From a virus, in the IMG/VR virus record IMGVR_UViG_3300009130_001605, positions 1-64,000 of that record: 64,000 nucleotides of DNA; one strand, 5' to 3'. The notes under the pieces are model-generated. The model saw only the letters and a list, made by a program, of their open reading frames with translations. It was not told where the DNA came from and ran no database searches. The stretch's first letter is position 1, and every line of letters begins with the position of its first letter. This document shows, in pieces, positions 45,501 to 52,681 of this stretch. The translations under genes were made by a program, and so were the position numbers.

Positions 45501-45953
45501 ATCAACAGTAAGATTAGAAGTATTCTTAAAGATTTGGTGGAATACAAACTTGAGCTTTGGCTTGATAAGAAAGGTGATATTAAGGAAAGTTTTTTCTACA
45601 ACGATGATAAGAGTGACAACTTGCCTATGGATAGTTCTTCTGGAGCTCAAGGGTTCCTTGCAAACCTTGCAATTAGAGATGCATTGCATTACGCTAGTAA
45701 GCTTCCTAAGTCCTCTATGTGTATCATTGATGAAGGATTCGGTAAATTGGACCCAGACATCACAATAAACATGCAGGAGCCTCTTAATTACCTTAAGAAC
45801 AAATACAGAAATGTATTCGTGGTAACTCACAAGGATATTGTAAAAGACTTCATGGATAACATTATCGTTGTCGGGAAAAGTAAAAAAGATATAAGCTCTG
45901 AGAATCAACAAAAATATCCTCAGGCTTGGACAACTCAAATTACAATTAAGTAA
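42492..45953 (+). CDS. fused Mre11-Rad50 (SbcD-SbcC; T4 gp47-gp46) recombination nuclease
   Basis: This 1153-residue protein joins two proteins that are separate in bacteria, T4 and eukaryotes. Residues 1-370 are the Mre11/SbcD phosphoesterase (FADIQL, GDIFH, GNHDL, and GDIHEH). Residues about 400-1153 are the Rad50/SbcC ATPase: Walker A GPNYSGKT (432-439), two coiled-coil arms with the zinc-hook CTSCGH (Cys784, Cys787), signature SSGAQGFLANLA, and Walker B CIIDEG (Asp1080, Glu1081). The complex resects DNA ends for recombination-dependent replication. The join lies at about residue 380. No internal stop or ATG with a ribosome site suggests separate products. Confidence 0.9.
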   Translation: MSVKKIAHFADIQLRRGSRHEEFKQVFLRVYDDLRKEKPDRIYLAGDIFHNKIDMSPNLVLITNQFFSELSKIAPVDIIPGNHDLNLSQLSQGDTILSIIDPLYNGVVVRENDDATTDYWKQYGDRYGIFYFPESGYYNIDSETVYGHYSCIDGKILNLTQKDPQKNYIALYHGQVYESMNDNGSMNMGHDLLKIEAFNNFDIVAMGDIHEHQTFRDNHSMAYPGSLIQQGYGESIEKGYIVWDVEDRSFRKKYIPNDYGFAKISISHGELWEDRLRNMQFSNDKEKTKVYVEWEDYDENYSVEKEDQIVKFLKNQYGCKVITVVHKSIVKNAELAVEDGEADIMLEKDFIEVLKEYIEDNDEQFDLENVDIDDILKFAKTVDNELGIEIGKNYSNVSWYIESFEVCNLFSYGTTPIKFDFRTLRGLTGIFGPNYSGKTNFIKSLVWGLFQSILGGGDAKKLVNIFTEKDKAYVNIYIDLGGQKIRILRSVRNVVKKDGTIKNEYDVRYEKWIKNDTSGVWEWKAEENDKKTNTKSAVKEQVIEAIGTPEDFTKVNLQSENGKDNYLNSEQQGKNKLMKKYLGLQPYSDRFDYVKKKYFNPISREQKKLGDVNAIYEDLKEAKEKLAIDRENFKKLNKEKEEKSELADKYNSEIIKLSEQLHAIDATREKSVDEVENKIGDTKKLLSENKKKYSELEEWLSNNFKKEMPEEINGTVETISTALLKKKQELEQARNCFKKSNEWIKVNPKKDEVDISDFEKEVDNIKADIVKYENMLPNFRGEKCTSCGHVSHEPQPEREKGCLNYIAGLKEKLSEVKSKIDDAKSIVDHNLRVDMANSELSNLKSKGQVLKSEVDEFSRKLKVLESSKDLIEKNRLVDYKSAELKNFRNFIDRDKDLLIEYSETIVKIKQNEENAQVNAKINVDIKSKKDKLTELKYAVSNIERQRVEVNGDIRVNSKAIDDYENQLESIREQEKMYKVYSIYVQCTSRDGIPANIIRKKLPSINSKIRSILKDLVEYKLELWLDKKGDIKESFFYNDDKSDNLPMDSSSGAQGFLANLAIRDALHYASKLPKSSMCIIDEGFGKLDPDITINMQEPLNYLKNKYRNVFVVTHKDIVKDFMDNIIVVGKSKKDISSENQQKYPQAWTTQITIK

Positions 45954-45954
45954 T

Positions 45955-46677
45955 ATGGATTTCAATAAAGAAGCAATAAAGTCACCAATGTTAGAGTTGG
46001 TGACTTTATCTGAAGAAAAAAGATCGGAAGTAACAAAATTTGTCAAAGAAGTTGTTGGTGAAAAATCGAAAGAAGACCATCACAAAAGAGATAGTGGCCA
46101 AGAAGAAAAAAGGTGGTACACTGGTTTTTGTGGCGAATCTGCTTTGGAGCAATTTCTTGGAGAGGAATTCGTTGATTTATCTGTTGGTAACTCAAATGGG
46201 TATCACGTATCCGACTTGTCAAAACTAAATCTCGACATTGGAGTTAAAACTGTTGAGAAAGGTAAGTTCCCGATCATCTTTAAGAAAAACAGAACGCCTC
46301 AAATCATAGTTATCAAAGACAGTAATTCCAGATTTACAATCGCAGGTTTGGCTACTCCAGAAATTCTTAACAAATACCAAAGTGATGAATTGATACTTAG
46401 CCCTGCTCTTCGTGCCAGGGGAACAAAAACAGGGTTCTACGGCTTTAAGTTCCTAAAGAAATTCGATAGCATATCGGATTTAAAGATGATGACAAGGAGC
46501 GTACCAAATGGGACTAAAATTGTTTCCAAAGGTGTTGTATACATTCTTAATGTAAAAAATGGAAAGTACGAACTTACACTTGAGAGTGACGGTAAATTAA
46601 TTGGTTCCTACAGTTTATTCTCTATGAACTTTCGATTAAAAGACATGAGCAAAAAAGACGGTGTTTTTTACGAATGA
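45955..46677 (+). CDS. putative PD-(D/E)XK-type nuclease
   Basis: This 240-residue protein follows the recombination nuclease gene at 1 base. Residues 55-110 contain GFCGESALEQFLG (acidic helix) then LNLDIGVKTVEKGKFPII, a D-x10-K-type arrangement of the PD-(D/E)XK core. The C-terminal half (150-240) is beta-rich. The assignment rests on pattern only. Its first codons hold a perfect 13-base inverted repeat. Confidence 0.5.
   Translation: MDFNKEAIKSPMLELVTLSEEKRSEVTKFVKEVVGEKSKEDHHKRDSGQEEKRWYTGFCGESALEQFLGEEFVDLSVGNSNGYHVSDLSKLNLDIGVKTVEKGKFPIIFKKNRTPQIIVIKDSNSRFTIAGLATPEILNKYQSDELILSPALRARGTKTGFYGFKFLKKFDSISDLKMMTRSVPNGTKIVSKGVVYILNVKNGKYELTLESDGKLIGSYSLFSMNFRLKDMSKKDGVFYE
45976..46009 (+). 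repeat. perfect 13-base inverted repeat at the start of the nuclease-like gene
   Basis: ATAAAGTCACCAA at 45976-45988 and its complement at 45997-46009 flank an 8-base loop, in codons 8-19 of the gene. There is no T run after it. Confidence 0.85.
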
Positions 46678-46724
46678 TCTTGAAACATTCTTAACACAAC
46701 TCTCGTTATAAAAAGAAAAAACTT

Positions 46725-46934
46725 ATGGGAAGAGAATATATTTTAAGCATGACATCGGAAGATGGGTCAGTTAGATACCTTAAAGAATTTGAGATAAGTT
46801 CAAAGAGAATTTCTCAAGAGTGGTCTTCAAATATAGAGGATGCAGATAAGTTTGACACTAGACAATTAGCAAATGGTGTAAAAACCTGCCTTCAAGACGA
46901 GGAAAGTTTCATCAGCGTAATGGAAGCATGTTAA
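46725..46934 (+). CDS. hypothetical small protein
   Basis: This 69-residue acidic protein starts 47 bases after the previous gene and overlaps the next by 7. No family is recognised. It opens a run of four small + strand genes. Confidence 0.6.
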   Translation: MGREYILSMTSEDGSVRYLKEFEISSKRISQEWSSNIEDADKFDTRQLANGVKTCLQDEESFISVMEAC

Positions 46935-47083
46935 AACGTTGGAAGGAAAAACTTTACCACCTATGGTACCTAGCTTGCATGTCCCCTCAAAAAAGGGAGT
47001 GGCGTAAAAACTTAATAAGGCTTGGTAAGGTTTTAGAGGAATCGAAAAAAACTACTGTAATAAAAGATTATGAAAAAAAGTAA
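46928..47083 (+). CDS. hypothetical small basic protein
   Basis: This 51-residue protein starts in the last bases of the previous gene (7-base overlap) and overlaps the next by 14. It is rich in Trp, Lys and Arg (KRWKEKLYHLWYL, 3-15), and may bind nucleic acid or a membrane surface. No family is recognised. Confidence 0.55.
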   Translation: MLKRWKEKLYHLWYLACMSPQKREWRKNLIRLGKVLEESKKTTVIKDYEKK

Positions 47084-47264
47084 TTGGGTTTTCAAATTAC
47101 CAAGAAAGAAAAAAAAGGCATTTAAAATTTGGTTTGCAAATCTTGAAGGTTTCACGGTTGCTCCTGACAAGGAAATTACACCAGAGGGAATATTCAAAGA
47201 CTTGTACTCGATGTTTAGATCTCAGAATTGTGCCAAAGTAGTAATGACCACAAAAGGTAGGTAA
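47070..47264 (+). CDS. hypothetical small basic protein
   Basis: This 64-residue protein has an N-terminal basic cluster (PRKKKKAF, 11-18) and an IWFANLEGFTVAP core. It overlaps the previous gene by 14 bases and is 2 bases from the next. No family is recognised. Confidence 0.6.
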   Translation: MKKSNWVFKLPRKKKKAFKIWFANLEGFTVAPDKEITPEGIFKDLYSMFRSQNCAKVVMTTKGR

Positions 47265-47266
47265 CT

Positions 47267-47515
47267 ATGAGCGACATAATAAAAGAAGCCTTTGACAACT
47301 TGGACCCAAAATCAGAGGAGAGAGTCAAAAAACTTGTAGATGAAATCGAGTTAGGTTCTAAAAGTAATATTTGGAAAAAAATCTACAAAGGATATAACAA
47401 AAAAGAACAAGAAGTTTGTTGGCTAATATGGGGCGGTGTTCCAGTAGACCATGAGTGGGCTAAAGGTACCAAGGTATTCAAGGAAGCTTATAAAATGGCT
47501 TATCCTGCAAACTGA
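47267..47515 (+). CDS. hypothetical small protein
   Basis: This 82-residue protein is helical with aromatic core residues (NIWKKIYKGYNKKEQEVCWLIWGG, 38-61). Its last 16 bases overlap the end of the - strand gene. No family is recognised. Confidence 0.6.
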   Translation: MSDIIKEAFDNLDPKSEERVKKLVDEIELGSKSNIWKKIYKGYNKKEQEVCWLIWGGVPVDHEWAKGTKVFKEAYKMAYPAN

Positions 47516-48144
47516 TTACCGAATTGACCTGGAGCAAATACTTGCTTAGGTTCAACTGGCTCTGATTGGGTATTTTGTTGCATCTGATCTAAGTCATCTT
47601 GTTTTTGTGTTTCTTGATCATCAACGTCTTTTTGTTGAGATAATGCTGTTTGTGCTTGTGCGGCTTTTCCTGCATTAAAAGCAACTTGTACACTCATTTG
47701 CTTGTCGTTAGGATTATATCCTGGAGGTGCTTGTGTAAAGAAATTATCCGTAAACCACATCCCTTTGATGTTGTTTGCATTAAAAAGTCTCCATTCACCT
47801 TCTGCCTCTGCACTTCTGTTTCCAGTTTCTCTTGCCTTTCTCTCTGATTGTCCGATTAGGTGCAATCCTCTAATTACAGTGTTTCCATCTGCAGATGTAC
47901 CCATTGCCATTGGTCTGATAATTCTGTATTTTGGTACAGGCATTTCATAGTTCTCGTTGTCACTTTTAAAAAGAAGCCCAACCTCACGACCTTGCTCAAT
48001 AGCTTGTTTCATCATCTCTCTATTAAAAGGAACTCTTTCCACACTTTTAGATAGCATGTTCGTTTTAGTCTGTGCATCAACCTCGGTGATGATACCAGCT
48101 AGTTCTTGAATTCTTTTTCTGTATGATTCTTCTAGGATAAGCAT
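47500..48144 (-). CDS. putative virion-associated protein
   Basis: This 214-residue - strand protein begins MLILEESYRKRIQELAGII, an N-terminal amphipathic helix like those of several other proteins here, then has a beta-rich central domain (IIRPMAMGT, GEWRLFNANNIKGMWF) and a Gln-rich disordered tail (155-200). Its late-type promoter motif is the - strand copy at 48149. Role unknown. Confidence 0.6.
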   Translation of the reverse strand: MLILEESYRKRIQELAGIITEVDAQTKTNMLSKSVERVPFNREMMKQAIEQGREVGLLFKSDNENYEMPVPKYRIIRPMAMGTSADGNTVIRGLHLIGQSERKARETGNRSAEAEGEWRLFNANNIKGMWFTDNFFTQAPPGYNPNDKQMSVQVAFNAGKAAQAQTALSQQKDVDDQETQKQDDLDQMQQNTQSEPVEPKQVFAPGQFGNQFAG

Positions 48145-48148
48145 ATTC

Positions 48149-48156
48149 TATAAATA
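48149..48156 (-). promoter_or_regulatory. late-type promoter motif core, - strand
   Basis: The - strand reads TATTTATA, 4 bases before the ATG at 48144. The A-rich tail is shorter than usual. Confidence 0.45.
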
Positions 48157-48189
48157 TAACCAAAATTTTAATTTGATGTCTTTTTTCAT

Positions 48190-48197
48190 TAACTTTG
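48190..48197 (+). promoter_or_regulatory. Bacteroidota-type -7 box (TAACTTTG)
   Basis: TAACTTTG fits TAnnTTTG; the nuclease ATG is at 48215. The expected upstream TTTG is not at the right spacing. Confidence 0.4.
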
Positions 48198-48214
48198 CTT
48201 AAATAACTTTGAGC

Positions 48215-49153
48215 ATGACCACAAAAAAAATACAGCAAGAATCTAAGAACGAAGCTTATGAGAGGCTAAAGAAGGGAAGGGTGAATAATATTCACATTTC
48301 TTTCTCCGAGTTTACTCAATACAAAAATTGTCCTCACAAACATCTTATTCAAAAACACCTGAGTATTGACAAAGACGACCAATCAATACACTTGTTTTTT
48401 GGTAACTGTATACATGAGTCTTTCGAATATGCTTTGCGTGATGGAATGGGTGTTGAAGATCGTATAAAGAAATTCAAAGAAGATTTTTACAAACAAATGG
48501 TGGACAACATGAAAGGTCTCCCTGGGTTTTCTGAAGTTTTCGATTTCTTAGATCAAGGTGAGAACATTATCCGAGTTTTCGACACAGATGCTCTCATGGG
48601 CCAATATGAAATTGTGTCGGTTGAAGAAGATTTATACGAGAACTTATCTGGAAGATTCTTTTTCAAAGGTTTTATTGACCTTGTATTGAGAAACAAATTA
48701 ACAGGAAGATATTTAATTGTTGATTGGAAAACCTCTGGTCAAGAATGGAAGGTTGATAAGAAAAAAGAGAATGAGATCTTTATGTGTCAAATGAGGTTTT
48801 ATAAATTTTTCTGGGCTCGTAAACACAGTGTTGATATTGACCAAATAGATTGTGAGTACATTGTTCTTAACAGACTTGTTAACAAGAAGAAGCCAAGCAA
48901 AGGCTTTGGTGTTCCTCAATACGTTCCGATAGACTCAACGCTAGATGAAATTGAATACTCTCTTAGAATGCTTGCAAATGCTGTGAAGGGAATACATTTG
49001 GATAACAACTTCCCAAAGATAAAGGAAACAAACCCTGAGTTGATTTGGAAAGAGAATGGATGCCTGTTTTGTAAGTACAAAGGAAACAAACATCCGATGT
49101 GCAACAGAAATAATAAGCAGTATAAGCACATTTTATTAGAACATAAGTTTTAA
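48215..49153 (+). CDS. RecB/Cas4-like PD-(D/E)XK nuclease with iron-sulphur cysteines
   Basis: This 313-residue protein starts at ATG 48215, not at the TTG 6 bases before. Motifs in order are SFSEFTQYKNCP (Cys39), His67 (FGNCIHESF), GFIDLV (Asp155) and VDWKTS (Asp170, Lys172), the PD-(D/E)XK catalytic site. Near the C-terminus three more cysteines (CLFCKYKGNKHPMC, about 287-300) join Cys39 in a Cas4/AddB-like 4Fe-4S pattern. Such exonucleases trim DNA ends in recombination and repair. No cas or CRISPR genes lie nearby. Confidence 0.8.
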   Translation: MTTKKIQQESKNEAYERLKKGRVNNIHISFSEFTQYKNCPHKHLIQKHLSIDKDDQSIHLFFGNCIHESFEYALRDGMGVEDRIKKFKEDFYKQMVDNMKGLPGFSEVFDFLDQGENIIRVFDTDALMGQYEIVSVEEDLYENLSGRFFFKGFIDLVLRNKLTGRYLIVDWKTSGQEWKVDKKKENEIFMCQMRFYKFFWARKHSVDIDQIDCEYIVLNRLVNKKKPSKGFGVPQYVPIDSTLDEIEYSLRMLANAVKGIHLDNNFPKIKETNPELIWKENGCLFCKYKGNKHPMCNRNNKQYKHILLEHKF

Positions 49154-49154
49154 C

Positions 49155-49274
49155 ATGGAAACAAAAAAATAGCTTGGCGATGGTTTTGGTGTGTCAGTAA
49201 AGCATATGGATACTTACCCTACTGGTTATGCATATTATAATGTAACCATAGATTTCTATATAAATGACTTATAA
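49155..49274 (+). pseudogene. small gene interrupted by an amber codon
   Basis: ATG-GAA-ACA-AAA-AAA is followed in frame by TAG (49170-49172) and then 33 codons without a stop, reading LGDGFGVSVKHM, DTYPTGYAYYN, VTIDFYINDL. The downstream part looks like real protein, so this is either a nonsense mutation, a suppressed amber codon or an error. No known family. Confidence 0.45.
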
Positions 49275-49294
49275 ATCATTGATATTGTAATTTC

Positions 49295-49305
49295 TATTTA
49301 TTATC
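49295..49305 (+). promoter_or_regulatory. late-type promoter motif
   Basis: TATTTATTATC lies 29 bases before the ATG of the histone-like gene at 49335. Confidence 0.4.
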
Positions 49306-49334
49306 TTTAAGTTGAAAAATAAAAAATTACAGAA

Positions 49335-49529
49335 ATGGAAGGACAAAATGTATTAGACTTACTTGTTGAAATTCAGACAGTTGCAGCAGAATCTGAGGTT
49401 GATGCAGAAAAGGTTATAAAAGGAAATAAAACTGCAGGTATTAGGTTGCGAAAAACTATGCAGACAATTAAGAGCCTCGCTCAAGACATTAGAGACGGAG
49501 TTCAAGACAACAAAAAAGCTAATCAATAA
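49335..49529 (+). CDS. Hc1/histone H1-like nucleoid protein of Bacteroidota type
   Basis: This 64-residue protein carries VIKGNKTAGIRLRKTMQTIKSLAQDIRDGVQ (about 27-57), the helix of Bacteroidota Hc1-type DNA-binding proteins (K-G-N-K-x-A-G-x-R-x-R-K-x-M-Q-x-x-K-x-x-A-Q-x-I-R). Host members bind and compact DNA. A phage copy could pack or shield phage DNA or alter host gene use. It is a monocistronic gene with its own terminator. Confidence 0.7.
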   Translation: MEGQNVLDLLVEIQTVAAESEVDAEKVIKGNKTAGIRLRKTMQTIKSLAQDIRDGVQDNKKANQ

Positions 49530-49542
49530 GATTAGCTTTTTT
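49512..49542 (+). terminator. rho-independent terminator after the histone-like gene
   Basis: AAAAAAGCTAATC (49512-49524) pairs with GATTAGCTTTTTT (49530-49542) around AATAA. The 5' arm overlaps the last codons of the gene. Confidence 0.85.
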
Positions 49543-49608
49543 GTTTTACACCCACATTTTAACTGGTGTTTTCTTTAAAATAGACTGGTTTTTTTAAAGT
49601 TTTTTGTT

Positions 49609-49614
49609 TACATT
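49609..49614 (+). promoter_or_regulatory. possible promoter -7 box TACATT
   Basis: TACATT ends 5 bases before the helicase ATG at 49620. The matching upstream TTG is not at 20 bases (a CTG is at about 21), so the transcript would be leaderless if used. Confidence 0.3.
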
Positions 49615-49619
49615 AATTC

Positions 49620-52600
49620 ATGGCAAAAAGGAAAAAAAGCAATAAACCTGTACAAAAGGTTGAGATAAGACGACTGAGAGGTGGTACTAACTACCGCTTT
49701 ACATATGACTACATACCAATGCTAAACGCATACATTAAAGGCAATTTGCCTCGTGAACACTGGAAAGTTCATGTTGAGAATGTGTATGATCCGATAGCTA
49801 AACAACCAAAAGACGTTTGGTCTAGAGACGTTAGGGAGTTTTCTGTTGGTAAAGTAATTGCTTTCCTTGTTGATAATGGAATTAAATTCGACTTCATCAA
49901 TATGACTGAAGGTGAAATTAACGTTCTTCGTAAAGAATTTAGAGAAAGACAAATGAGGATGAAACAGATCCTTAAAGAAAAAGCTGATGGTCTTGATGTG
50001 ACAGGTATGGATTTTAGTTATATGACAATGCAGCCATATGACTACCAAAAGAAAGCAGTTAAGTTTTTTGAGCTGAATGAAGGAAATGTTATTTTAGCCG
50101 ACCAACCAGGTGTTGGGAAACAAGCAGGTTTAGACACTCTCATTTCTACTCCAAATGGATGGAAAAGAATGGGAGATATGGAAGTTGGTGATAGAATACA
50201 CAACAGGTTTGGAAGTGTTTCAAATGTAAAAGGTGTGTATCCTCAAGGATACAAGGATTCTTATAAAATAACATTCAATGATGGTTCTCACACTTTCTGT
50301 GGATTAGAACACTTATGGACTGTTAGAGATAAAAACAGAAGGAAAAGAAACAAAGGGTGGGTCGTTAAATCTTTAAAAGAATTATTAGACTCAGGACTTG
50401 AATATGGAATGTCACCAAACGGATCTAATTCAAATAGAAAACCTGCTTTAAAATGGGAGATTCCAGTTACTGAACCTGTTTATTTTGACGACAAGGAATA
50501 TTATATTAGCCCATATCTACTAGGAGCATTAATCGGTTGCGGTTGCACATGCGTTAAATTAAACATGTATTTAACTGTACCAGACTTTCAAATAGAAATT
50601 GCAAACAAAGCAGAGAGTTTGTTGCCAGAAGGATATGGATTTAGTGTTAACAGAAGCCCTAAACGTCCACACTATAACATTGTTAAAGACAAAAACGCAA
50701 AAACGCTTGAAAACAGAGTTGTAACATACATAAGAAGACTTGGCCTTGATGTTAAATCTAGTGATAAATTTATACCACAAGAATACATGATAGGATCTGT
50801 TTATCAGAGAATTGAGTTGTTACGTGGATTGATGGACACTGATGGTAGTTGTTTGAAAAACAGAAGTAATTACCACACCACTTCAGAAAAGTTGGCAAAA
50901 GATGTTGTTGAACTAGTTCAATCACTTGGTGGCATTGCAAAAATAAACATCTACGATAGATCTCATGAAGACAAATCTACTGAATACATAGTTAATATTA
51001 AAACTAACTTCTGCCCTTTTTCTTTGAGTGAAAAAGTGAACGAATGGAAGTCTGTGAAGTCTAATAAAATATCACGTTACATTAAAAGTGTGGAATTGTT
51101 CAAACAAGAAGAACAACAGTGTATTGCAACAGATGCACCAGATCACACTTATTTAACGGATCAATACATTGTTACACATAACACATTGCCTCCTTTTTCA
51201 TATGCATACAAGCATAATCTTAAGACGTTAATCGTTTGCCCATCTTCTCTTAAACTAAATTGGAAAAGAGAGATTGATAGCTTTCTTAAACAGCATTCTT
51301 TTGTTTACAAATATGCTCCACCAAAAAGGAGTAATAATGTAAATCATCCAAAAGAATATTGTAACTTCCATATAATCAATTACGAATCTCTTGAGACATA
51401 TTTCAAATATGAATTTAGTCACAAGTGTTCTTCTCCAAACTGTAAATTTAAAGCAGTTGATCTTGAGAAGGGTTATAAGAAATGTCCTTTGTGTGCCACT
51501 CCTAAGAGTGTCAAGTCAAGAAGGGTTAATATTCTTGAATTCGAAGACAAGCAAGGTATGACATTAAATCCAGAGGATTATGATTTGATTATTCTTGACG
51601 AATGCCATTACATCAAAAACGAGGCTGCACAAAGAACAAAGATTATCAAAAAGGTCTTTAAAGACATTCCAAAAAAAATACTTATTTCTGGCACACCAAT
51701 CAAAAGTAGACCAATGGAGTTTTTCTCAATATTAAACTTCCTTAGACCTGAAGAGTTCAATAGCTCTCATGAGTTCGGGAAAAGATATGGAGCAGGATTT
51801 CAAGATAACTTCGGTTGGAAATATGACGGAGCATCAAACCTTGAAGAATTGTTTGAGAGAGTTCAGCCATATTTTTTAAGAAGATTGAAAAGCGATGTGC
51901 TAGAACTTCCACCTAAGACTTTTGTAAACATTCCTATCGAGCTTACAAATAAGCAGATGAAGGATTACGGGAAAGTTGAAGAAGGTGTTGTTGAACAACT
52001 TGAAGGAGAAGATAATTCTGGTGAGAAAAAATCAGCACTTGAAATCATTCTTGAATTGAAGAGGTACGTTTCAACAATAAAAGTGAAAGAATCAATTCCG
52101 ATTATCAAGGATATTATTGAACAAGGTGAAAAGATTGTTGTATTCTCCGAGTTCCAAGATACAGCAGAGGCAATTAGAGATGCATTCGCTGGACAATCCG
52201 TTATGATACATGGTTCTGTTGGAACTGAAGAAAGAGATCAGGCTGTTCAACAGTTTCAAGACCCGAAAAGTGATATAAAGGTTTTCTCTGGAACAATCGG
52301 TGCTGCAGGAGTTGGGCTTACGCTTACTCGTGCAAGTAATTTAATTTTTATCGGTTCAGCATGGACAAGTGGAGATATGGAACAAGCAGAAGATAGGGTT
52401 CACAGAGCCTCAACAACAGCAAGTAAAGTAACAATTATGACGCTTTATTGTGAGAACACAGTTGACGAATATATTATGCAACTACTTCAGGATAAGGCAC
52501 AAGTGGTTTCGAAAGCACTTGATAATAAAGTAGCAAACAAAACTGTAAATCAAACCGACTCTTTGAGTCAAGAGACAAGCAACATGAGTATTGTTGGAGC

Positions 52601-52628
52601 ATTAGTTGCAAGACTAACAGGAAACTGA
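49620..52628 (+). CDS. SNF2-family DNA helicase/translocase containing an intein
   Basis: The 1002-residue precursor contains a 648-residue SNF2 helicase split by a 354-residue intein (168-521). The host protein has Walker A QPGVGK|T (the intein sits between Lys and Thr), the DECH box (660-663), a zinc-finger-like CSSPNCKFK...KCPLC (about 602-625) between the lobes, and motif VI QAEDRVHRAS. The second RecA lobe ends in TLYCENTVDEYI, as in SMARCAL1/Rad54-like enzymes. It remodels replication forks or DNA-protein complexes. Splicing is needed to rebuild Walker A, so activity depends on it. Confidence 0.85.
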   Translation: MAKRKKSNKPVQKVEIRRLRGGTNYRFTYDYIPMLNAYIKGNLPREHWKVHVENVYDPIAKQPKDVWSRDVREFSVGKVIAFLVDNGIKFDFINMTEGEINVLRKEFRERQMRMKQILKEKADGLDVTGMDFSYMTMQPYDYQKKAVKFFELNEGNVILADQPGVGKQAGLDTLISTPNGWKRMGDMEVGDRIHNRFGSVSNVKGVYPQGYKDSYKITFNDGSHTFCGLEHLWTVRDKNRRKRNKGWVVKSLKELLDSGLEYGMSPNGSNSNRKPALKWEIPVTEPVYFDDKEYYISPYLLGALIGCGCTCVKLNMYLTVPDFQIEIANKAESLLPEGYGFSVNRSPKRPHYNIVKDKNAKTLENRVVTYIRRLGLDVKSSDKFIPQEYMIGSVYQRIELLRGLMDTDGSCLKNRSNYHTTSEKLAKDVVELVQSLGGIAKINIYDRSHEDKSTEYIVNIKTNFCPFSLSEKVNEWKSVKSNKISRYIKSVELFKQEEQQCIATDAPDHTYLTDQYIVTHNTLPPFSYAYKHNLKTLIVCPSSLKLNWKREIDSFLKQHSFVYKYAPPKRSNNVNHPKEYCNFHIINYESLETYFKYEFSHKCSSPNCKFKAVDLEKGYKKCPLCATPKSVKSRRVNILEFEDKQGMTLNPEDYDLIILDECHYIKNEAAQRTKIIKKVFKDIPKKILISGTPIKSRPMEFFSILNFLRPEEFNSSHEFGKRYGAGFQDNFGWKYDGASNLEELFERVQPYFLRRLKSDVLELPPKTFVNIPIELTNKQMKDYGKVEEGVVEQLEGEDNSGEKKSALEIILELKRYVSTIKVKESIPIIKDIIEQGEKIVVFSEFQDTAEAIRDAFAGQSVMIHGSVGTEERDQAVQQFQDPKSDIKVFSGTIGAAGVGLTLTRASNLIFIGSAWTSGDMEQAEDRVHRASTTASKVTIMTLYCENTVDEYIMQLLQDKAQVVSKALDNKVANKTVNQTDSLSQETSNMSIVGALVARLTGN
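50121..51182 (+). mobile_element. intein with class 3 signature and degenerate LAGLIDADG endonuclease
   Basis: The intein runs from Gln168 to Asn521. Block A is QAGLDTLIST (first residue Gln, not Cys/Ser/Ala). Block B ends EHLW, with Trp233 two places after His231. Block F holds Cys501 in CIATDAPDHTYL, and block G is IVTHN with Thr519, His520, Asn521, followed by Thr522. Trp, Cys and Thr at these sites are the WCT signature of class 3 inteins, which splice through the block F cysteine and need no N-terminal nucleophile. The first LAGLIDADG motif reads LLGALIGCG with Cys307 where Asp is catalytic; the second, LLRGLMDTDG, is intact. Confidence 0.8.
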
Positions 52629-52660
52629 TAGTCTCTGGTAAAAATATCACTTTTTCGACC

Positions 52661-52675
52661 TATTTATAAGAAAAA
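52661..52675 (+). promoter_or_regulatory. late-type promoter motif TATTTATAAGAAAAA
   Basis: Located 6 bases before the endolysin ATG; the same 15-mer occurs at 61147. Confidence 0.6.
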
Positions 52676-52681
52676 AGAGAT

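Noticed and set aside
45432-46046. Antisense - strand open frame across the Mre11-Rad50 end
   Set aside because: It overlaps two well-supported + strand genes and shows no domain.
48215-49153. CRISPR-associated Cas4
   Set aside because: The fold and cysteines fit, but no CRISPR array or cas genes are nearby; a phage recombination exonuclease is the better call.
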